DNA of 64,000 bases, taken from assembly GCA_021521415.1 (NCBI GenBank), contig JAIQDT010001663.1, positions 434,001 to 498,000 on the forward strand, in the 5' to 3' direction. Each line of letters opens with the position of its first letter. Within the stretch, counting starts at the first letter, position 1. The notes beneath the pieces were generated by a model, which was given only the letters and a program-made list of their open reading frames with translations, searched no databases and had not been told where the DNA came from. Positions 9,669 through 19,400 of the stretch are shown here, piece after piece. The stretch comes from Bidens hawaiensis. Taxonomy: Eukaryota > Streptophyta > Magnoliopsida > Asterales > Asteraceae. Made by a program: the position numbers and the translations under genes.

Positions 9669-12600
9669 TTATAAGCTGTCTATATCTACGTTAGAGGATT
9701 CCTTTTGCCAACCCTGGCGTATTTCTTCGTACTCCTTCAAACGTTGTCCGAACCATGTTTTCCATTCGAGCGCCGCCGGTAAGGCGCTTCTTGCCCAATT
9801 AGGGTTTGGCGTAGGCATTGGGAAATCCCCTACCAGTTTGATATATATCCAGTGATCACCTCCCCAATTAGCGATGCCTATAACCCGTGGATCCGGATTT
9901 GCGTCAGGACCGATTCTCAATGGGAAGTAAGTTTCGGTCTGATTGCCAGCTAGGTTGACTAACACAAACGCGTATGTCTGAGCAGCCACGTGCCCGTGAC
10001 CGGGTACGCTGAACCAACGACTCGGCGGCGCCGGTTTGACCGTGTTGGAGTACATAATGCAAGAATGAATCCAGCCGTATAATCTGTCATCCTCTTTGTT
10101 GAACATCGCCCTCCACCACTCTTCGTTCGTTTCCAGCTCGTTCTGCATTTCCCGCCTAATATCCGGCCAATATTTCTCATATATCCCCAAACCCACGGCG
10201 ATTGATCGAAAACCGCAGTTACCATCTGGGCGTACATTTTTGATGTCTGCGACGAACGGCTGGGCCCAGCTAGGAATGACGCTCCTAAACATTTCTATCG
10301 CCGGTACTTGCGCTGGCGAAACCATCAAAGGAAACCCGAGGTGAGCTCCTGTTGGTTTCGATGTCTTAGGGCGTCCACGAGGAGTTTTAAACCGCGTAGC
10401 TCACTGCGACAACGAACGAGTTAGCGAGGATGGGGTGGGGGTTTCTTGGCTGGGCCCCTGTGACGAGTATGGGTTGTAGGAGCTGTGTCTGGGGAGATCT
10501 GGAGCGGGGTGTACGCGCTGTGCCTCGGGGGATATGGTTTTTTGGGTCGCCCCCGAGGATCCTTTCTTTTTTCTGGCTCCTTGTTTTTAGATCTCCCTGA
10601 AATAGCAGATATGAGCTTGGCGAAAAAACTTTTCTTTGATTAGGGTCATCTATGGACGATAGCGTATCTGTGATGTCCCGTAGACCTGCTGCGTAGTCTG
10701 GCTCTTCGTTCGGCAGACAGGCTGGATCAAAATTAAGCCTCCTCCAGAATGGGTCAACATCCTCTATTAGGATACACGTGCCGTTAACTATGTATCCCTC
10801 AATCTGACAAACACATGGCAGCCCCGAAGACGAATACAAATGGTGGTTGCATGAAGCGCCGCCGTCACGCATGTTGTGTATCAACCCATACTCGTTCACA
10901 AATAAGCCCAGAGCGTGAATCGACACCCTGTTTATTAGCTTCTTCAACTAGACGTGCTGTCGATGTCATTCCATGACCTTCGAACGGGAGGCTTCAAAAA
11001 ATTTACTGATTTCTTTCATCTGTGAGTTGACCATTTTAAGGATTTGCCTGGCAATTGTGTCGAGCGAGTTGTTGCTTCCATTGAGGTACCTTTTCAGATT
11101 TGCGTGCTGGCTCTCAACTCGGTTCGTCGTAGTTTCACCGTAGTTTCGGCGTTCGTCGATCCAGCAGGCTACAAACTTGTGTTTGTATGGATCCAGCCAG
11201 CTCTTGCGAATGTATTGCTAGACCTCTGAAAAACAAAAGGAAATGCTGTTAAGACGTATGTTTAGGCTCTTAAAAACTGTCGGGTGATACGAAGGACTCA
11301 CCTGCTCTATCGTCCTGTATCAAATGACGCTCCATGTTGAGGCGACGGTTGTCGTACTGCTGCACCATCGGCGACTGATACAAGACCTTCCACCAGTACG
11401 CGAAGTTTGTCCCCATATCCGTTCTATATAGGCCCTTAAATTTTCTCCTTATGTTCTTGGATATGTGTCACCTGCATAAACTTTTGGAGGCATTAGGGAA
11501 GACGTCGTCGCATGCTTTCATGAGGGCCTAGTCCGCGTCAGTCAGGATCACGCGTGACTCCATGCAGTCGTCGAGCATTTGTTTAAGTTTCTCCAGAGCC
11601 TAGTTGAAGTTCCTCTGCCATTCCCTGATAACAAACGCGGCGGCGATACAAAACGACTGTGATGTCGAGGTCACACCGATAAACTGAACCAACGGCCAGT
11701 CGTACATGTTGGTGTTGTACGTCGTGTCAATCGTCAGCACCTCGGGGAACGCACGCCACATCTTATGCGACGTACTATGACAGAAGAAAATTTCCTTCGT
11801 CCTGTCGTCAGTATCACTCTCCCGGGTATAGAACGTGAAACCGTTGCATGCGAGAAAGTTTTCCAGCGCCTGCATTGGATGAAATAAAACTTTAGTAAAT
11901 ATTACAAGCACCGCAAGCACACATTAAAACTACAAATGTTTTGAACTACCTTCATAGGGGTGTCGCCTAGTAGCCCATCCCTCCTAATCTTGTCGGTGTG
12001 GTTGTATATATCTTTTATTATAGGTTGCACACCGAGAAACTTTACGCGGAGGGCTGCTTCGATTTCTTGCGGCTTCACGCCGGCCCTGTGTAAATGCTCA
12101 ACCATATCCAGCTGGTCGGTGTTCATTTTTCTAAAAGACGCACACCCCTCCTCGAATTCAACGGGATTGTGGTTGTGAGTCTCGTTTACCACTTGAACCC
12201 TCCAACATGCACCCCTCGAGTCGTACCTGCCCATGATCTTAAACGGACAACATTTTTTGATGTTGCCGGTACGTCTCACCGTCGCCTTTATTTTGGGTTT
12301 GCCTCCACGATTGCATGCAAGGTCCACAGCGTTTTTCCTTGACTGCTGGACCACAAAAACAAACCCATGCTCCCGTTCTCTAATTTTTACCCAGTTTTCC
12401 AGCTCCTCGCGGCTCTCAAAAAACTGAAACAGTTTTACGCTAATTCTTAAGACGTTTATTAAATAACATACAAACAAATAATATTAACTTAAACAAAAAC
12501 ACACGGTGTCTTATAGTATCTGTTTTATACGACACCTTCACCTCGCGTATGTAGTCGTCATCGTACTCATCTTCGTTATTTGGGTATGGCCCGGCATGAT

Positions 12601-13547
12601 CATTTCGCCAATGGTGCGATAAAGACTCGGTTCCATAAAACGGATCATTTGCTACTGGTGGCTGGTACGATGACGTAGCCTGACCTCCATAATCCGACCA
12701 GGCGACAGATGACGGGTACGATAGCTGACTACCGTAATTCGACACGAAATACTCCTACCATACATAAATTAGAAATTCAAACAACAGTGCAAGTGATAAT
12801 AATACTATAAAATATAATATTTTAATAATAAATAAGAATACTAAAATAATAATAACATAACCGTATATTTACAATAAGACAATATAACGAAACCTGATTC
12901 AAGTTTGGCAAACCCGACGATCCAGTGTTACCATAAAACTGTTCGGGCTGACAATAAGGCTGTTGGGGCTGGGTATCATACCCAACATACTCCTAATAAT
13001 ATTAAAATTTTAGTACTAATAATAATATAAAAATGAATTTTTTAATGCTAACAATTATATGTTTAGAATAAAAATAATAATAATATAATAATTAATATTA
13101 TGTAATTTCATATTATTATTTTAATAATATTTTAATAATAATAATTATTAATATTTAAATAGTATTTTAAAATTATTATTTTAATAATACTAATAGTATT
13201 TTAATAAATACAATAATAGTATTTTATTTTATTAACAATAATATTTTCATAACAAAAATATCTTAATAATAATATTAATATCTTAATAGTAATAATATAA
13301 TAAAAATTTTAACAATAACGGTAACAGTACGGGAAATCTATTTTAAGTTTGGGAGGCCCGACGAACTAGGGTTACCGTAAAATGGTCGGTGCATAGACAA
13401 ATTTCAAAAGTAAACCATTCACCAAATCTCTGTCATAACATCTACAACTATGTCCTAACATGTTGTAAATAAAGATAAAACGAAACCTGGTTTAACTCCA
13501 ACACCGTTAGCACCGTCCGGCATCTCCTCGACCGTCGCCGGAAACAT
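9669..13547 (-). pseudogene. Mutator-like transposase with FAR1, SWIM and OTU protease modules
   Basis: Minus-strand exons are 13547-13487 (ATG at 13547), 12992-12894, 12754-12542, 12423-11950, 11869-11302 and 11225-9669. In order they encode a Y/Q/P-rich leader; a FAR1-type DNA-binding domain (FFESREELENW, CCPFKIMGRYD, NHNPVE); the MULE transposase core with catalytic Asp in TIDTTYNTN and ILTDAD and Glu in RVESQHANLKRYL; a degenerate SWIM-like Cys/His region with GLPCVC; an AT-hook-like PRGRPKTSKPTGAH; and an OTU cysteine protease (DGNCGFR, with GGDHW for the catalytic His). In-frame stops lie at 11600, 11528, 11468, 11218, 10966 and 10948, and the frame changes near 10390-10330 before the OTU part. 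It is therefore dead, but the domain order is clear. The stop lies at 9669, just past the LINE tail. Confidence 0.82.
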
Positions 13548-13674
13548 ATATGGTTGTTGGTGTTGGTTGAATGAAGAGGGTGAGGGTGAGGGTGAGGGTT
13601 ATGGGAAAAAAAAGTAAAAAAGAAATGGTGGTGAGGGAGGGGAGGGAGCCGGGCTCCAATAATATACAAAACAC

Positions 13675-13802
13675 AATACGCCGCGTATAGGGCTATACGT
13701 GGCGTATTAGGGTACGATCTGACAATCCTATGACAGAGCCAGACTAGGACGTCAAATCATACCCTAATACCCCGCTTATAGCCCTATACGCGACGTATAG
13801 GG
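13675..13802. repeat. Two CGCCGCGTATAGG-type palindromes upstream of the MULE gene
   Basis: 13675-13708 is a 34-bp near-perfect palindrome with two mismatched pairs, almost identical to the one at 5362-5395. 13766-13802 is a more diverged copy. On the minus strand they lie just upstream of the first transposase exon, the same position as the copies upstream of the ORF1-like gene. The stretch 13803-13933 holds nothing recognisable. Confidence 0.75.
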
Positions 13803-13933
13803 TAGGGTGGTGTGATAGAACCCTATTTTTAACTTTTCTTATTATTGTTTGGACTTTGTGGTAGTGATATGACATGTATTGTGTCATTGCATATGTCATT
13901 TTCTTCCAGTTACCGTTTGACGATAACGTTTTT

Positions 13934-14041
13934 GATTTTAGTGCCTAGAAAGTTGTAATAACTCCAAAAATGATAAATGACATTTGTGATTTTAGTGCCT
14001 AGAAAGTTGTAATAACTCCAAAAATGATAAATGACATTTGT
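13934..14041. repeat. Perfect 54-bp tandem duplication
   Basis: The 54-base unit starting GATTTTAGTGCCTAG occurs twice head to tail (13934-13987 and 13988-14041) with no difference that I can see, so the duplication is recent. It has no coding content. Confidence 0.92.
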
Positions 14042-14330
14042 CTGTGGATCAACTTATGTCAAACCCAATGTTTTTAGACCCGGCTCGGACGTCAATCCGG
14101 AAGTCTTACCGGGTCAAAGGTTGGACCGACCCAGGAAGGCGAACCGGTGTTTGACCCGGATGATGCCATAAATAATTTAACTATATATTTACGTATATAT
14201 ATAATTCATATACATATAAAAATAATAATAACCAAAAATAATAATAATAACAAACTTTAATGTTTATTTATGTTTTATACATTGCTTTTTAAATATATAT
14301 AATTTATGTTTGATTAATAAAGACATTAAT

Positions 14331-14425
14331 GAAGCTTGGTTGGTTGGCTCAAGGAGTAATTATTAAAGCTTCTATCTCTGAAATGACCCAAGTTCAAATC
14401 TTGGCATACGCATTTCATTTTGGAT
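14331..14425 (+). mobile_element. SINE-like unit with tRNA-type A and B boxes
   Basis: TGGCTCAAGGAG (near 14345) fits a pol III A box, and AGTTCAAATCTTGG (near 14390) fits a B box at normal spacing. The sequence around them is not a foldable tRNA, so a tRNA-derived SINE fragment is the better reading. It lies between GC-rich stretches (14075-14165 and 14435-14475, CCGG/ACCCGG-rich) that may be the ends of an older DNA element. Confidence 0.4.
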
Positions 14426-14935
14426 CTAATAAAGAGTTTTACCGGTCTGACCGGCCGGGTTTCAAAATAGTGGTTAAAACCTTTGTTTACAACTAAGTTG
14501 TCAATGCCAGCTTCCTAGTAAGTTTACAGAAACCTATGTTACGTCTTGATCTAGGCCGGATTGAATCTGTTGGGATCTAGGAAGAATATCGTGACACAAA
14601 GTTGATAAAAATATCAAATAACTTCTCTTATGTGACATAACTTTATATATACACACACACAAGTCTCAGAGTAAGTTGAGTCTTTCTCTCTCTCTCATCC
14701 TTAAACCAAAACTTTACAATAAACCCATCTTCCATCTCCCTTAAATCAATACTGGGTTAACCCTTAATTTTCCCTCCTGTTCATTATCCGATGCCAAGAT
14801 TCTGGTGGCCGGGATTTGGGGTTTGAATCGGTTTTTTCAATTTCTTGCACACACATTGTGCTTCGATCGACTTAACAACCCAAAATTTTGCTAAACAAAT
14901 CCATATTTTACTTGATTAATAATAATAATAATACC
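14426..14935. other. No gene recognised
   Basis: The stretch has a GC-rich patch (14435-14475), a TA/CA dinucleotide run near 14643-14660, a CT run near 14682-14697 and AT-rich DNA with a TAA run near 14920. I see no ORF of interest. Confidence 0.6.
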
Positions 14936-15302
14936 TCCGATATAACTAAACTCAGCGCTCATGTTTAAAGCACTCGAAATCGGAGACCCAAAGCTTCCAA
15001 TTCCAGTTTTAAACAATACTAAACGGATTGGACGCATCATTCGGACGATACGCGACCTTCACGGATGGACCGAATTCGAAGAACGTAGCGAGGTTCAACG
15101 ACAGCTCTTTTGATTCTCCGGCAACGATGCCAGATTGGAACGGCAAGCCGAGAATGTTGATCGGCACTTTTGCTCTTAAAAGTGGCTTTTGATCCTCTCG
15201 AAACTTCATTGAAGCTTTCATGGCTGCCGGAAATATATTAAGAATGGACTTGGAGGTGCACAAATCTGGGTTATAAAAACCAACGGCACCGGAGAGGTGC
15301 AC
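14936..15302 (-). pseudogene. Fragment of a conserved plant gene, frameshifted
   Basis: A 97-residue open frame (15302-15009) reads like a real, ordered protein: SGAVGFYNPDLCTS, KFREDQKPLLRAKVP, FQSGIVAGESKEL, PSVKVAYRPNDASNPF. At 15010 a one-base insertion shifts the frame. The reading then continues sensibly as KTGIGSFGSPISSALNM to about 14936, where a GT follows that could be a splice donor. I do not recognise the family with confidence; the even, polar/aromatic pattern suggests a beta-rich protein. The repeat GAGGTGCACAAATC at 15253, 15293 and 15357 suggests a repaired break at the 5' end. It is most likely a captured or relocated exon. Confidence 0.45.
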
Positions 15303-16340
15303 AAATCCGGTGCCGGTAGGCGGTCGTAAGCTTCAACACAGGCTTTCATTGTTTAGAGGTGCACAAATCTGGGTTATATATTAAGTTTTAATTATTAAAA
15401 TGTGTAATAGACGAAAATACCCCTTAAACTAACGACATATTTGGATGCCGTTAGACGGTGGGACGTAATTGGCCAATTTTGAAAACCGTGAGGACGAAAT
15501 TGACAAAATTTCAAACTTTGGACTGAAGTGGCGAAAACAGCAAACCAGAGGGGCGAAAATGGCCATTAACTCTCTTTTCTTTTGTTATCTTGTCTTTTCT
15601 CTTCACTTTTCTTTTCCTTTTAACTCTTTCCAATTTGGAAAGATACAAAATCTTTTATTTTGCTCCTTATTTTCTCTCTCCTCCTCTCCTTTTCTTTCCT
15701 TTAATGAAACTCGAGAATACCCTTTTTATATTTTCATTTCTTAAATGAAACTCGGGAACACAACAAATTTTCCCCATCCCTCATTTTCCTTCTCTTTCCT
15801 CCTTTAAATGAAACTCGGGAACACAGTATTTAGGGTTTAAAATCATCAAAGAAGTCGAATGAAAAAGGTTCCTGTTTATGACTATAAACCATCACAAGCT
15901 AAACGGGTCGGGTTATAACCCATATGGCTAACATGGAAAAAAACCATTTTGCCAAGTGATTTAAAAAGGGCTGAGGGTGAATGTGAGTATCATGTGTCCA
16001 ATATTGTATCTTTTTATCAGATGGTCGATTAATTAATTGGTATATAGATGGGATATTATTATCTTCAAAATTTTCGTATTACTTAAAAATATGAAAGCTA
16101 TAAATTTTAGCCCGTCAAACAAACAGACACTATTTTATTACTATTGTAATACTTTTGCTATAGCTATAGGAATTAAATTTCTTATTTATACGTAATTTCA
16201 ATTATATTTGATTTCACAAAATTGTTTTAATTACATTTCCTAAATCTTAATTATCAACTATTAAATTTAAAATTTTATTTACTATCAAGTATAATACACG
16301 AATTTCTAACATAATACTAACAATAAATACTACATGTTTG
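15303..16340. other. Intergenic, AT-rich; short partial repeats
   Basis: About 15390-15570 reads like an unpaired Mutator-type terminal sequence (GACGAAATTG and GGCGAAAATGGCC motifs) with no partner visible nearby. The unit AATGAAACTCGGGAACAC occurs in three diverged copies between 15700 and 15825. The rest is AT-rich with no credible ORF. Confidence 0.5.
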
Positions 16341-16488
16341 GTTGCCATATCCAACGTTGACGGAAGACCTCGCAAAACTTGAGTCAAGTCTTATATGGAT
16401 TATGAGATATTTTTCTTCTCAGTGGGTAAACTAATTAATGAGTTGAGTGGAAAACTAGAAGGCAAAATACATCTGAACAAAAAAGCAG
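16341..16488 (+). promoter_or_regulatory. Probable proximal promoter/5' UTR of the receptor kinase gene
   Basis: Two W-box cores face each other, TTGAC at 16357-16361 and its complement at 16383-16387. A weak TATA-like TTATATGG follows at about 16391, roughly 100 bases before the ATG. Many cysteine-rich receptor kinases are WRKY targets, so the W-box cores fit, but such short motifs also occur by chance. Confidence 0.3.
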
Positions 16489-19400
16489 ATGAACACGAAA
16501 CAGGTGGAAAACAGGCAGGTGTCATGGAGGCTAGCCAGCCTGCTAGCGGTAGTGGTGGTGCTCGTAACCATGGTGGAGCAAGGGACATCACAACCCACTG
16601 ACAGAAATAGCACTCTGATAAGATATTATTGTAGCATGTACAAAGGTTTAAACGAGAGGTATTTCTTGAGCAACCTTAACACCACCCTGTCTAGCCTCCG
16701 TAGGCGGTTAACCACAAGCGGCTTCGCCACAGCGCGCACTCTGCTCAATGGTGAGTCGGTATGGGGCCTTGCTTGGTGCAGGGGATATCTTTCCGTACCA
16801 GACTGCCTGTATTGTTTCGACTATGCTGTTGATCAGTTAAAAGTATGTGGTCTTGCCAATGGTGCTCAAATTATTTACAGCGACTGCCAACTCAGGTGCT
16901 TGCATTTAATTTCTGCCAGTATAAAAAAATGGAAAATTCTTAAAATAGCTCAACTTAAAAAAAGAAATTAAAAAATAAACTTCTTTTTTTCAAGATTTCA
17001 TAAAGTCCCTCCAAAACTTGTCTCAGAACCCGTCGACGGGGAAAAGTTTTAAACCAAGTTCTTCATCTCCGACGAGTTTTATTTGAGCCAATCAAAACCA
17101 TCCACTAGTTTCAAATCCGTTTTCGCTGATAAGTTTGAACGAAATCCGTCTTGTACAACAACTTTTGAACCAAACTTAGTTATTCTTTTTATTTTAATAT
17201 TCAATTATTATTAAACAGAATTACAAATTTTGTCCTTTAAACATAGTTAACTTATGAATTGTGTCCTTTAAAATGTTTACTTTCAGTCTTTGTCCTTTAA
17301 ATAACAAAGTGTCTGTTTTATGTCCTTTACACTAACAGCCATCCAAAAGTCTAGTTAAGTGGGGGCATGTGCCTAACATGTGATCGGTACAATTAGAGCT
17401 GTTCAAAAATATCGCAGCTCGAAGCTTGCTCGGAGAAAGCTCGGAGAAAGCTCGCTCGAAATCGGCTCGATTGTAAACGAGCCAAGCTTGAGCTAGCCCC
17501 GGCTCGACTCGAGGTCACTCGATAAGCTCGAACTATTTTATTTTAATTTATTATATATAATATATAACATACATATAATTATCTAGCCCAGTTATTCAAC
17601 ATATGGGCTTCTCTCTCTCAACCTAATACAATATACAAATACCCACCCACAAGCCCACAACCCCTATCACCCATTCGGCCATTCATCGTCACATTTGTTT
17701 CAACCATTTTTTCAACCCTAATCAGTAATCTCACTTCTCAATATCTCACTCACGAACACCGCAGCTGCTCAGCTTATTCTGATGATCGCCCGCTGCATGC
17801 CGTCGCTCTGCTTATTCTGATGGCCGTCTCACACCGCAGCCGCTCAGTTTATTTCGATAATCGGTCGCTGCACGCCGCTCTGCTTATTCCGATAGCCGCC
17901 GCACGCCGCCGCTCTACTTATTCTGATGGCCGTCTCACGCCGCACGCCGCTCTGCTTATTCTGATGATCGGCCGCTGCACGCAGCTCTACTTACCTGCTT
18001 TTTCCGCCACCGACCATTTCGTCACCAATACGCTCAACTGTTGCTATCAATCACCAATTGTTATTATTAGTTATTACCGGTAAAGTCGAGCCAATCGAGC
18101 CGAGCCAGCTCGATTTAAAACCGAGCCAAGCTTGAGCTCCTATTTTCAGCTCGATTGAATATCGAGAATCGAGCTCGAGCCGAGCCGAGCCAGCTCGATT
18201 AAATATCGAGCTCAAGCTGGTTTTGGCTCGGGCTCGGCTCGTGAATAGACCTAGGTACAATGGTAATTTCCACCTCTTAAATAAACTACTCATTAAATTT
18301 TAAAAACAAAATAACAATAAAATAAAAATCTTATAAAAGAAATCACAAATGATAACAAAAGAAATTTTGGACCCCACCCACCCTGTTCAACCCACCATCA
18401 CGACAATTCCATGGCTGACCGACATCACCGACCCTTAATCTAAAAATTCACCCCAGCCAGCAAAAGTAGTTACGATAAAAAAAATAAAAGATTTAAAGAA
18501 ATCCAACCATCCCAACAACAACACTTCTATCATCTCCGACCACACTACCAACTTGTCACACCCCAACCTAAGGCGGAAATGTCGAGGCGTGATCCGATTG
18601 CTCACAGCTCGAAGATACCATCATACATAAAATGTGATAATATTTAATTAATTATTTTATTGAAAATAAATACACACAATATCCAAATAGAACAAACAAT
18701 TTAAATACATGAATGTAAGCTCAAATAACGATTATCTTGTTTATATCCTAAGATCTTGTCTAAGTGTCTAACTTCAATCTTCAAAACAAAGCATCTTGCA
18801 TATGCGTAGAAAATGGAGTTTGTCAACAACACATGTTGAGTGAGATGATCACCAATTTTGACACAACAAATAGTTATATAATAAATAAATAATAAATGAT
18901 AAATATTAAATACGCAAACAAACCCATGTGATAGCAATCAATGAAATCATAACAAAACATATATCAACCATAAACACAACCAAAGACCAACCCAAGACTT
19001 GCTAGTGTGCCAATGAATCGTTGCCAAATCGAATCGGGCATTGATTACGATGACTAAAGTTGTCGTTTTACCTGCGCCAAGCGAATCGGGCTTCGATTAC
19101 TAAGACGGTCGTATGATCATACTAATGAGAACCCTATACAATGGGATATGTTGGACCTCTCCGAATGTTGTTAAGTAAACAATTAAACATCTAGCAATTA
19201 GCAAATAACATTCAACTGATATTCACACAATGATTTTGTTTGCGAGTTTGTGTATATATATAGGATAGAAAATATGAGTAAGTACGCATATGTCCCCAAA
19301 ACGTTTGAAAATAGTGTATAAAAAGGGGAATGATCAAACTCATCTAAGATTAATGACAAACGATTAATAAATGCGATTAAACGAGCTAACGAATAAGCGA

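Noticed and set aside
2774..13839. A single 11-kb element with TATTTTTA as target duplication
   Set aside because: The 8-mer is AT-rich and the presumed ends align poorly outside the palindromes. I kept only the palindrome family as an observation.
14331..14425. A tRNA gene
   Set aside because: A and B boxes are present, but no cloverleaf can be folded; a SINE fragment is more likely.
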